64,000 nucleotides of DNA from Cenococcum geophilum 1.58 (lineage: Eukaryota > Ascomycota > Dothideomycetes > Gloniales > Gloniaceae): contig KV748180.1 of assembly GCA_001692895.1 (NCBI GenBank), forward strand, positions 3,156,195-3,220,194, in the 5' to 3' direction. The first letter of the stretch is position 1. The number at the start of each line of letters is the position of its first letter. A program made the translations under genes and the position numbers. The notes under the pieces were generated by a model that was not told where the DNA came from, made no database searches, and saw nothing but the letters and a program-made list of their open reading frames with translations. Positions 9,922-19,401 of this stretch are shown piece by piece.

Positions 9922-11505
9922 AGACATAAATACAATACCGTTTAGCTGGGTTTTACATTAGAGGAGCTTAAGGAAATAAATAACAATCTAGAAGCCATAG
10001 CGGAGGCCACTAAGAAGGAGGTAGAAGGTTAGCGTGTATACTGCCAAAGTTAGCTTAGTAGATTGCCTTAGTTAAAATCTTATAAGTCACCATATTTAAC
10101 ATAGGAGCCGCTAGTATTAATACCACGATATTAAGCTATGCCCTCTTAGGAAGTTACTCGTACTCCTTAGGCTCCTCTAATTACTTACTTAATATTAGCC
10201 TCTCGCTTACCCCCAAGGGCTTACTTATACTTATTTAGTGAGTATAAGGATAAGCTAATTCCGCCGCCGCCTCGCCTGCGTTTTAAGAGTAAGATTGGTA
10301 ATATAGAGAGGAGAAGTAGCGGCGTGTTTATTACTTATAATTATAATATAGTAATTTAATACCTAAAGGATTCGCCTTTTACTAAGACTCTTATTAGTAT
10401 AAGCCTTCAGCTTTATAATCTTTGGCGACTTTAAGTCTTTCCTATTTATAAGAGAGAGCTATATTGTTAAGAGTAAGGTATTCGCATTAAGCTTTAGCTA
10501 ATTAAGGCTAAAGTTAATACTTAGTACGCAGGCGTTTATGACGTTAAATTTAGTATTATAGAAGTTAAGGTTATAGCCTAGTGGCAGAAGATTAATACCC
10601 AGCTTATATTATAGGCGAAGTATACTAATAAAAGTGGCGCTATTAAGGCTCTTACCGTTAACCTCTTAATTATATATGCCCTAGCTGTAAATTAACTAGC
10701 GGCCTTTCACTCTAGAGTTAGCTTTTATCCATTAATGCTTAATTAACTCTATAGTGAAGTTTTAACGCCCTTATAGATTTTGGAGCGGAGCTTAACGCCT
10801 TATATATCTCCTGTTAGTAATACTATAAGATTATGGGTTAAGCTTACTAGATATTAGCGTTATAAAAAGCGCTACCTAAATATTAATTGGTGCTACGTTT
10901 TTAGCTAGGTAGACGTTAAATTAATAGATAAGGACTTAAGAGAATGGGTAACTAGTATCTAGTAAGGTATTGCGAATATTTAGAATCTACCTTATAGGCT
11001 TGCTACGCGGCTTACTAAGAGAGCAGTAAAGGGAGGAAATAATAGTAGAAGAGTACGCCAATTAGCCTCCGGTAAGAGCTCTACTACTAGTACTCTAGGC
11101 GTTATTAACCACTTTTATATTAGTTCTATAAGCCTAGTACTAAATTAGTAAACTCTTATACCAATAAGCCAACTAACGTTATTATCCTTACCTATATTAC
11201 TAATACGCCGCCTATATAGTATTAACCGCGCGAAGGATTTAGAGGAGTTTTTTACGTATTAGAAGTAGAGTGTATCTAGTAATCTTAACTAGGAGGCTGA
11301 CTTTAAGGCAGTATACAAAATTGTCCACAATTTAAGATAGGATTTAGAGCTCCTATATAATAAATCTAATAGCGCTAATCCTATTAAGGAGCTTATAAAG
11401 GCTAGTGTTAAATTAGGTATTATAAGGCGGCTATAAAAGGATTTAAAGAAGTGGGTAAATAAGCGTTATATATAGCTTAAAGGAAGTTTCTAAGATATAG
11501 ATAAT
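9922..11505 (+). pseudogene. Unrecognised transposon gene ORF1, copy B
   Basis: This is collinear with copy A. It has the start block GFTLEELKEINNNLEAI, a proline-rich stretch (IPPPPRLRFKSKI) in the first third and the C-terminal block NRAKDLEEFF. Several positions that are stops in copy A are open here and vice versa, so the two copies were damaged independently after duplication or separate insertion. No family was recognised. The plus-strand frame ends about 130 bp before the transposase C-terminus. Confidence 0.5.
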
Positions 11506-11636
11506 TAGTAGAATATAAGGTATCTCTATTACTGCTAGCGCCTCTATAGTAATAAAGACACCCTATATATATAAGAGATTAAAGCCTTTAGTGTATTTAC
11601 AAGTATTATATACAATTAAAAAAACGCTACTAAAAA

Positions 11637-12697
11637 TTGATCTTCCTTATACCAAAAACCTTAACAATTGTACCTACTATGTTAGAAATGTCCTCTTGCA
11701 CTTTTGCTCTTGCTACTAACCTTATCTATACACTAAAGAAGAAAGGCTTTAAAGCTATAGTTAAAGCTTTTAGGGTGCTCTACCTAAGAGAACTACTTCC
11801 GCTAAATAAAAGCTTTTAGCTCTCTAAAAAACTCTTTAATTAGATTTAAATTAGGTAAGTATATAGGCAAATATATAAGCTTAACGCTAAAGGCGTTAAA
11901 GAGAGCCTATATCCTCTCTAAGTAATGGAAGCTGGCGTTATCTATAATAACTACTAATTGCTTAGTAGGAAAGCGATTACACCGTAGTAGAAAAGTATTT
12001 ACCACCTAGAACTTAAAGCCTTTGCTATTTATTAAGCCTTTATATACCGAAGCTACTAGTATACCGTTAATTATATACATAGGCAGTATATTAAGCCTCG
12101 TCTTACCCCAATTATATAGCGTATAAGAAACTAGTGTAATACTATAAGGAGCCTAGCCGGTCTTCCGTACGCCCGTCTTTAAATCTGCACCTAACTTATC
12201 TATAAATACTAGTTAATTAGCGGTATACTGTAATATAATGGCGAAATATATGTCGCGATTATAAGCGCTACGCTTAAGGGCTACCTAGTAACACTACTTT
12301 GCGTAAGCTACTCTTTAAGCTCTATAACTAGAGGATCTAATTAGCTTACCTACTTTCTTATCTAGCTAGCTAAATAGAGCTCTTAAAATATTGTATAGCG
12401 GCTTACTATAACGTTAAATACGTTATAGATTAACCACTCCATCTTATTGCTAAAGAGAGTTAGCTTTTCCTCTAGCTATATTAGTACCACTATAATTATC
12501 CAATTACTTATTATAAACTGGCCACCTTTACCGTTTAAAGGCGCCTAAGTTAATCTAAGTATCCACAAGTTCCTTTTAATTAATGTAATTAAGCAAACTA
12601 TATAACTAGCGATGAAGGCACACTCTGTTCGGGTTACTCTAAGTTAAAGAAGATCCTTAATTAGGGCGTGCTAGTATAGGCCCATTCGCGGAGCTAT
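11637..12697 (-). pseudogene. Tc1/mariner (DDE_3-type) transposase, copy B
   Basis: This matches copy A throughout. The expected start at 12697 now reads ATA instead of ATG, followed by APRMGLY. The C-terminal half contains the same DNAs and LNPI-type blocks. Multiple stops disable it. The 60-codon plus-strand frame at 11637-11819 lies antisense to its end and is a shadow. Confidence 0.75.
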
Positions 12698-12794
12698 ATT
12701 GCGAATATAGTACGGGTGGAAACCTCACGGTATTTAACAAAGATCATAACACTGTAGAGAAAAGCTGATTGCGAATAGCTTTAAGTCCTTTAAA

Positions 12795-12935
12795 AGCAAG
12801 GTTCTTACAGCCAAGCATAGGCGCTCGCTACAGTTACTATGTACAGTTAGTGGCAACCAAGCGAGATTGGATGCGCGTAGCGAATTTGAAATCTCGCACA
12901 GAGCTGTAAAATTTTGGAGCTCTCCGCTTCCAATT
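12795..12935. repeat. Fold-back repeat, right half copy
   Basis: This has CAAGGTTCTTACAGCCAAGC, then CAGTTAGTGGCAACCAAGCG next to a TA (about 12847), then GTAAAATTTTGGAGCTC. The last string is the complement of 5206-5222 in the left half copy, so the two halves could be the paired ends of one interrupted element. Confidence 0.55.
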
Positions 12936-12977
12936 TCGCTTAAAAACGGACCATTTTCAATGCCGCGCGCCTTCTTA

Positions 12978-13270
12978 GCCGAAGATTTAAATATCCTTAA
13001 CTTCTACCAAAAGCTATAGCTTACTACTAAATCTTACCACTAAGGCAGCGAGCTGTCAGCTAGCTGCAGTTTTATAGCTGACTGACTGTCACAACTCTAT
13101 AAGCTCGCTGACTGCTTACGTTATCAGCCTCTTGGCAGCGACGCTGGCAGCGACGCTGACTCTTGGACACACTGTACTAAAGATCCTCACCCTAAAGCCA
13201 TATAGGTGACGTGCGTTGCTTTATATGCTTCGGTTTCTTCGTTAAGGCGTTATATTAAATTTAATTCTTG
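12978..13270. other. Unassigned sequence at island edge
   Basis: Composition returns to normal. I see a 12-bp tandem pair (GGCAGCGACGCT) near 13134-13157 and AGCGAGCT/AGCTCGCT inverted segments near 13044 and 13103. No gene or transposon end was recognised. Confidence 0.4.
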
Positions 13271-13272
13271 CC

Positions 13273-13389
13273 CTATAGCTTGAACTTAACTACCTCCTTC
13301 GTGTCGTCGGCTTTTAAATTGATTGATTTTGGGGCGAGGATAACGTCGTTAGATGGTGGAGGTGGGCGTACTAAGAGAAATCGTTCCAT
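13273..13389 (-). CDS. Small hypothetical ORF (38 aa)
   Basis: An ATG at 13389 opens a 38-codon frame beginning MERFLLVRPPPPSNDV and ending KEVVKFKL. It lies in unmutated sequence and reads like real protein (proline-rich start, then a charged segment), but it is too short to assign and may be a fragment of a longer, lost gene. No promoter or intron evidence was found, and chance cannot be excluded. Confidence 0.25.
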   Translation of the reverse strand: MERFLLVRPPPPSNDVILAPKSINLKADDTKEVVKFKL

Positions 13390-13722
13390 CGCAGAGGTAG
13401 GAAAGTCGAATACAATACTATAGCAGTGAGTGTAGATGCAGAGCCGCAACGGAGTCAGTGGTAGAGTTAAGGGACTTGCCGATTGGCTTCTTCTTTGCAC
13501 TGACCCCTTGGCGCTCTATTCCTCCTCAGCCGCAGTTTGAATTGGGTATAGATCTGGAACTCCAAGAGTCAAATCAACCGTAGATTCACTCCAGTCCACC
13601 AACCAGAAGGCCCAATCCAAATCCACATCGAAGCCGAATCCACATTGGAGCTCCAAATAGACCCCGCTCCAAGTAGATCACTGGTGAAGTGTGGGTGGAA
13701 GTCCATATGTGTGCCAGGCTGA

Positions 13723-14106
13723 GGTGACATTAGGGCAACAGGAGCAAACAATCCGGTGTACGAGGTGTGGAATGAAACTCAGGATACATGGCCACCTGGC
13801 TCGCTTGAGGATAAGACCAAGGGTTTGTCGATTGGAGCCGATGTTCCGTCGCTTAAGCCGTTCAAGGACGATTGGATCTATATCGGCCAGAGTCTTCTAG
13901 CGTTTGCTACGGAGACGGAAAAAATAGCAGAGAGATTCTTAGGCGACAAGTTAGGGCTAGACGACACGGGGCGGTACTATCGATTAATTGGTTTAAGAGG
14001 GCTGGAGGGTATTAGGCTAGAAGACTCGAAGCGGAAGAACGCAATCATTGCCGCTATAGACCGATACATCGAGTCGTAGGAGGTATTTCAACAAATTAAG
14101 GCTTGA
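13723..14106 (+). pseudogene. Patatin-like phospholipase, 3'-terminal remnant
   Basis: The frame reads GDIRATGANNPVYEVW, then SLEDKTKG, DDWIYIGQSLLAFATETE, RFLGDKLGLDDTGRYYRL and GLEGI. This is the C-terminal part of the fungal patatin-like phospholipase family (acyl hydrolases using a Ser-Asp dyad); the GANNP segment follows the catalytic Asp region. The catalytic GXSXG half is missing and a TGA precedes the fragment at 13720. The stop at 14077-14079 (TAG) is followed in frame by EVFQQIKA and a TGA at 14104-14106. In the family a glutamine usually stands at the TAG position, so this stop is probably a C-to-T change. The GTG at 13756 is not a start. No conserved partner lies next to it. Confidence 0.75.
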
Positions 14107-14495
14107 GCTGATAATATGTCTGGAAGAGACTGTTAGTGTTTTGTTTGGCGTGTTAAGACGTAGATCGCAATTTGTATCTATTATATTCCTTGGTATGCTT
14201 TGTGGAACTCGGTAACACTATGATAGCCAATCTAGTTTTTTCATTCCACCTAAGTACCGGAGAGGGGTTCGATGCTGCTAATGTAGTTGACAGTATCTTA
14301 GAAGAGTATATTAGAAATAGTTAAATTTGCTATCATCTTTGGTTGAATAGAGTAATAACAAAGAAAATTCTTTGTTCCAAATTCTTCTACAGCCGTACTA
14401 CGATTTTTAGGAGCGAGTGGTCGAGATGAGAAGGCGAGGTAGCGGATCCAAGCAGAAGCAATACAAAAAGAGCTGATACCGACTGCTAATAGGAA
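14107..14495. other. Intergenic sequence, nothing recognised
   Basis: This normal-composition sequence lies between the phospholipase remnant and the 3' end of the permease gene. It probably includes the permease 3' untranslated region. No motif was seen. Confidence 0.5.
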
Positions 14496-16362
14496 TTACA
14501 AGATGTACTTGAAATCTGGATGGTAATCAAGCAATTCCTCATAGGTCTTGTTCCTATTGGGGTTCTCCCGACCCTCGTTTCTCCACTTCATTACACTCTC
14601 CTCTTTCTTTCGATTTGCCGTCTTCATCCATAGGTAATTTGTCACTGTTGCGCCTATGGCCAAGACCAAAGAACCCAATAACGTCCCGTGGCCAGCCAGA
14701 AACCGAGGTGGATCTCGGTACACCTGCGTGCCGACGATACCACAGGCATTCCCAGTCACCTGAGCCATTGCCCAAGCTGTGGAGCGCTTGGTGTAGCCAC
14801 CGTGGTTAATGTTGATCCACGCAACGTTGAGGATGCCTCCTGGGAATATCCCTAATGTTACTAAACAGGCTCCGGCAATTAAGGCCACCTTATTAGTCGT
14901 GGCCATGAGAATAATGTATCCAATGCCGGAGGTCGCCAAGCAGAGCAAAAGTACTGGGCCTTTGGAGTTAACGCGGTCGGAAAGTAGACACACAGTCACG
15001 AGAGACACTGTTGCGACACCGTAGGGAATCATTGAGAAGAGTTGTGTTTCAACTGCCACTACCATTAGAGAACTGGAAAGTGTGACGGAGAATGTGATGG
15101 AAGAGAGGAGGCACTTACGAGGGCCAAATCCGAAAGCAAGAATGAACGTAGGCAAAAAACAATTGATTGATGTAATACCCAGAACAACAGCTCCATGGAT
15201 CACCGCCGTGAAATAAGCCTTAGGATCTCTGAGCCCAGCCCAGATCTGCTTACGCACGATCCTGGCATTGGGTTGATTGTTCGCTGGCGAAACACCGTTA
15301 GTCCTCAAGTTGTCACTCATTACTAGGTCACTAACCTTCAATCGTCCTCTGCACTGCAATCTTAATTTCCTCTCGATTGAAGATCCAGTTTGCCTTCTTT
15401 AGTTGCTCCGGAAACGGAGGTAAGAAGAAAAACAAGAAGACCCCAACTACAAGTGACGGAGCCCCTTCAGTAATAAAAAGCCACTGCCATGATAGAAGTT
15501 TACTCGTGTCCCTTAGATTTTTATCGACACCATACGCGATAAGTCCACTTAAGCAGCCCGAAATCGTAGCCGGTGTGTAATACATCGCTGTCGCCCTACT
15601 CGTCAGCTATCATCACTTCCTACGCCGTCCCGTGGGGACGGGCGGGGTTGCCTCACCGGCTCTAGTGGCTACCTCACTCCTCTTATACCAGATGCTAAAG
15701 TACAGGAACGCCACCTGCACGAACGCCTGTCCAGAGCCATTGAGTACACGTAGGACGAGGATTGCGGCGTATTTCTTGGTGGCTGCGAGACACAGAGTGC
15801 AGATGCCGAAGAAGATGATAGCGGTGCCAATCATTTTTGGGGGAGAAATGACGCGCATGGCGAGATTGGAGGGGAGCATGAAAGTTAGGTAGCCGACGTC
15901 TTTGAGGGCAAATATTAGATTAGATCGTCCTTAAGGTGGCACAGTAAAAGAAAATGGAAAACAATTAGAGAAAAGAAGATAAAATTAAAGAAATAGCATA
16001 GGAGGACATACAAAACATTGACAAACAGTTGAAAAACTGCTTGTCTGTTAGATGCAGGTCCTTCTGCATACCCATAACTCTCGCATTCCCAATGTTATTC
16101 CGATCCTGATCGCAGTTACTCATCATTCCCTTAAGTCACGCAAAAAGGCCACAATTGAAAACGGAATGCGGGCAAATACCAAGTAAGCGATAAAGAAACT
16201 GCAAGCAAGCATGGGTACGATGGTAAAATCCATCTTCAGTAGTAATCGCTGTGCCTGCTCGGACCTGGAACGTGTGACATCGTTGTCCGCGGCCACCGTT
16301 GTTGTAGCAGCAGTTGGAGGAAGATTTTCCGCATTTTCGATGTTGTAACCATGTCTGTCCAT
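14496..16362 (-). CDS. MFS transporter, Dal5/anthranilate-permease type
   Basis: This plasma-membrane-type transporter belongs to the anion:cation symporter branch of the major facilitator superfamily (allantoate/anthranilate permease group). Six exons are inferred: 16362-16180, 16105-16012, 15899-15657, 15587-15336, 15283-15119 and 15052-14496. All five introns (74, 112, 69, 52 and 66 nt) have GT-AG ends and give one open frame of 497 aa, normal for the family. Features include a cytosolic N-terminus (1-44), then TM1 leading into DRNNIGNARVMGMQKDL (62-78), the hallmark of this group; LSMFYVGYLTFMLPSNL; WYKRSEVATRAAMYYTPATI; a central loop near residue 245-265; and SDR after TM8, with about 12 helices in all. 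It ends HPDFKYIL. No stops or RIP signs were seen. The substrate cannot be told; small carboxylates or ureides are usual. It is divergent from the second transporter. Confidence 0.85.
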
Positions 16363-16801
16363 GATGTTTACGCTGCGATTAGGGTTTGCAGAATGGAAAC
16401 TGAAGAATCTGCCCGTTCAGTGCGAGCCAGGAGGCAAAGCATGGTGGAGTCTTTGTATCCGATTTTTGGCCAGAATATCGTCCTTCGAGGCTCTGAGCAA
16501 AGACATTTCTGGCGTTGTCGGACCGGAGAGCTAGCCGTCTCGAGGGAAAAAAAAGTAAACACGACCGGACTTGTGGAATGTGAACGAGGCTGATTTCCGG
16601 TCGTGGGCAGGCCTGTTGGGAGAAAAGATCGCCAAGGCAATCCGGGTGCAGCAAAGTACAGGCAGGACATGCCCCACGCCACATGGCAAGGTCACATGAA
16701 TTCCGGGGGTCCATGCAAGACACTGCGTCGCACACTTTATAATATATGCAAGGCCCACCGGGCATCTGTGGCCTTTGCCTCCTTTGCCTCCTTTGCCCGA
16801 G
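16363..16801. promoter_or_regulatory. Divergent promoter region of the two transporters
   Basis: A 439-bp region separates the two start codons. On the plus side, TATAATATAT (16738-16747) lies about 55 bp before the ATG at 16802 and a pyrimidine-rich leader (repeats of TTTGCCTCC, about 16773-16798) follows, both common in fungal promoters. I saw no clear HGATAR pair of the kind expected for nitrogen-regulated permeases. Sharing one region makes joint regulation possible but unproven. The several open frames of 80-128 codons crossing it are shadows. Confidence 0.5.
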
Positions 16802-18647
16802 ATGCGAAGCGATATGTCTTCCGCAGGCGATCTAAGATCCCCAGAGCCTAATACACGATTCCCCACTTCCGACACGAACGTTCCTCTGTCTTCAACTCTT
16901 CACACCCCTTGGCTGTGTGGCGCCATCGTGATACTCAATAGCCTTATTACGTCTGCCTTACCGGCGCCAGCAAGCCGAATCTTCGAAGTTGCACTATGTC
17001 GACGCTACTATAACTCTCACGGACCGGATAAGTTTCCGCCGGGCAGCAATGTCCCAGAGACATTCTGCAAGATAGAGGACATCCAGATCGCTGTTGTTTC
17101 TACGATTTCGACCATCACAGTGACTACAACGCTTGCTGGTATGACACGCAGCGATCTAATCAATGATTCACTCATCCTACAGAAGTCATATTGACCCTCA
17201 CTCTAGAACTTGTAGTGCAAATCCCAATGGGTGTTTTGGCTGACCAGAAGGGCCGGAGACTGGCGCTGGCGCTCAATATCACTGGTATTCTATGCTATTG
17301 GTCCTGGGTGGCTCTTTCGGGCAAGTTGTTCTACGGAGCCCTGCTTAGTAGACTAGGCAGCTAACCCTAGTTAAGGACTATGTTCCGACCTATTTCCTTT
17401 CTGGTCGGTCCATTTCACACCGCTATTCTTTCTTATTGGAGGCGGGCCAAGAGTCACTAGCGCCCTTTTATTCGCAACACTGGCTGACGTTGTCGTACCC
17501 GAGAAAAGGTGAATGACACTTTGTGGTTCGGCTGGACAGCGTTGTTGACGTCTCATAGGACTGCCTACTTCTCATATATAGAGGCAGCGGGATACATCGC
17601 TGACATGGTGTCTCCCGCAATTGGGTCATTCTTGATGTCCTTCCATCTTGCTATCCCTTTCATAACTTTAATCGCTTGCTATGCGCTCTCCTACGTTCCT
17701 GTACTTTTCATCGCCGAAGCTCAGCCTCGGTCAACACCTGAGCATCCAGAGACCTTCGAAGGTGCCGAGGATGAGTTGTTGCTTGGAGACAACATAGAAA
17801 CCGAAGGCGATAGCGATAACGACGAACCAGCCAAAGATGTCAATAAAGGACATGGATTTTTTAAGCATAGCTTTGCAAGGGTGTATTTGCACCTCTTAGA
17901 GACATGGCGGATGGTTGCGAATGATAAGAACATCATACTTAGTTTAGCCGTGTTCTTTCTGCTCGTGGCGTCGCGGAGCTCAGCGAACTTGCTCTTACAG
18001 TATGTATCAAAGAGATACGCTTGGACTATAGCCCAGGTGAATAATTTTATATTCAACTCCATAAATAGTGAGAATGCTAATAAGACGTAGGCCGGCTATC
18101 TATTTTCGCTGAAAGGCGCAATCTCTGCCCTCCTTTTCCTCGTGCTTATCCCTAGAATCAGCATCGTCATGATTAAGCATACTGCACTTGAACCGCACCA
18201 AATAAGTTTAATCATAGCCCAAATGAGCATATTTGTTCTCGCTCTCGGCTCCGCCATCATCGGATTTGCACCCAATATTTGGGTCTTGATATTTGGTTAG
18301 TTCTCGCGTTTTCCGTTCCTCTAAGTTTCACTGCTTGCCTGTTTCAAAATTCCTTGCATTACTCATTGCCACCATACCCCATGTTGACCTTGACCATAGG
18401 GTTTGTTATCCTTGCACTCGGTTCTGGCGCCGGCATTACTCTGAAATCATTTCTCTCTGCCACCATCAGCAACGGCTACTATGCCCGCCTCTATTCTGTG
18501 CTCGGTATCGCTGAGAGCCTGGGTATTTTGCTAGGAATGCCATTATTGGCTGAAACATACTCGTGGGGGTTAAAGCACGGATCTTGGGCATTAGGTACCC
18601 CGTATCTCGTGTGCGCTGTAAGTATACTCGGATACGACTTGGATTGA
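16802..18647 (+). CDS. MFS transporter, SLC46/PCFT-like fungal family
   Basis: This is a multi-pass membrane transporter of a fungal MFS family related to SLC46. Six exons are inferred: 16802-17138, 17183-17320, 17376-17508, 17559-18036, 18091-18295 and 18400-18647. Introns are 44, 55 (GC-AG), 50, 54 and 104 nt; the joined frame is 512 aa. Features: a polar N-terminus (1-36); TM1 then LFEVALCRRYY-like (61-70) with the CKIEDIQ segment, typical of the family; motif A GVLADQKGRR (129-138); FFLIGGGPRVTSALLFATLA; YIEAAGYIADMVSPAIGS; a long acidic central loop (after IAEAQPR, rich in E/D); SANLLLQYVSKRYAW; and GSGAGITLKSF, LYSVLGIAESLGILLG near the C-terminus. The last segment is short, so the C-terminal end is the least certain part. 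The first ATG is chosen; a second lies at codon 5. Substrate unknown. Confidence 0.8.
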
Positions 18648-19136
18648 CAGCATACACTGATAAGGTTTAGATACTATACACGCTTGTAAGTATGGTCGTG
18701 TGCTGCTTTAAGTGCCAACATGGTTCTCTTTTCCTTTTAATGGTTAGAATGCTGCATAATCGTTCCGGCTCTAGCTATTAGTCTCGGGAGCGAAGATTAC
18801 GTTCATTGGTATCCTACTAGAGACCGCTTAGAGACCTTATATATACAATCACCTTCGGGAAATAATTGGTCGGCAGTGCTTTTATCAGTATTCGGTATTG
18901 ATTAGCGATATTAAATATTGAATATTGGATTTTTTTAGAGTTGAGGTGGTAAAAATAAGGCAGATCTATTCACTCGCTCGCAGAGATAGAGATATATTCT
19001 GAATAATGTATTGTATTGGGGGGTGTAGGCCCGAGGAGAGGGTAATCATCTCAGCCTGCTGTATTGCATAGTAGGTTCCCTACTGTCTCAAGCAGTAGTA
19101 GATAATTACATACTTATTGCCCCAAACCGCGTACTG
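18648..19136. other. Intergenic sequence at right edge of the island
   Basis: This is the 3' flank of the transporter gene, with composition drifting from normal to AT-rich. I recognise no gene. A G-run (19018-19023) and GC-rich patch near 19025-19060 precede the repeat-rich leader of the Copia element. Confidence 0.4.
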
Positions 19137-19140
19137 TTAG

Positions 19141-19401
19141 AACCTAGCGGTATAAGGCCTGCGCCTAATAACTAATATAGAAGTAGGAATATATCTCGTC
19201 TTTTTTTGTGCCCGTAGGGTATCGTTAAAAGACTATTTGGGTAACCTAGAACCTAGGTAATATTAAAGGCTATTAACGAACCTAGTGGTATAAGGCCTGC
19301 GCCTAATAACTAATATAGGAGTAGGAATATATGTCGTCTCTTTATGCCCGTAGGGCATTGTTAAAAGCCGTTCGGGTAGGTAATATTAAAGGCTATTAAT
19401 A
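19141..19401 (+). repeat. Tandem duplication, 2 copies, period 138 bp
   Basis: AACCTAG(C/T)GGTATAAGG starts at 19141 and again at 19279, and the two units stay alignable to TAATATTAAAGGCTATTAA at the end of each. The second is slightly shorter. Differences are mostly transitions plus small indels. Confidence 0.8.

Larger units (their letters stand above)
9618..12834. mobile_element. Tc1/mariner two-gene unit B
   Basis: This is a direct repeat of unit A with the same order: left end, ORF1 on plus (about 9922-11505), transposase on minus (11637-12697), right end with the CAGCCAAGCATA motif. It differs from A by many transitions and some indels. The head-to-tail arrangement with a fold-back block between the units is unusual for Tc1/mariner elements. 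Confidence 0.65.
4471..12975. mobile_element. Composite Tc1/mariner region with outer inverted repeats
   Basis: The left end reads CAAAGGCGCGCGGCATTGAA; the reverse complement of the right end reads AGAAGGCGCGCGGCATTGAA. Similarity continues for about 35 bp and both ends abut a TA (4469-4470 and 12976-12977), the Tc1/mariner target duplication. A helix-turn-helix transposase start lies just inside the left end (4593). The rest of that gene is not recognisable; the interior is filled by two direct copies of another transposon unit (about 6185-9457 and 9618-12834) and GC-rich fold-back blocks. The likeliest history is one mariner element invaded by others. The single TA duplication at the outside supports treating it as one insertion. 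Confidence 0.65.

Noticed and set aside
13569-13900. Open frames of 60-69 codons around the phospholipase remnant
   Set aside because: They lie in other frames or on the opposite strand to the recognised patatin-like reading.
16351-16875. Several 80-128 codon frames in the region between the two transporters
   Set aside because: They overlap each other on both strands, lack motifs and cover the promoter region and first exon; shadows in unmutated DNA.
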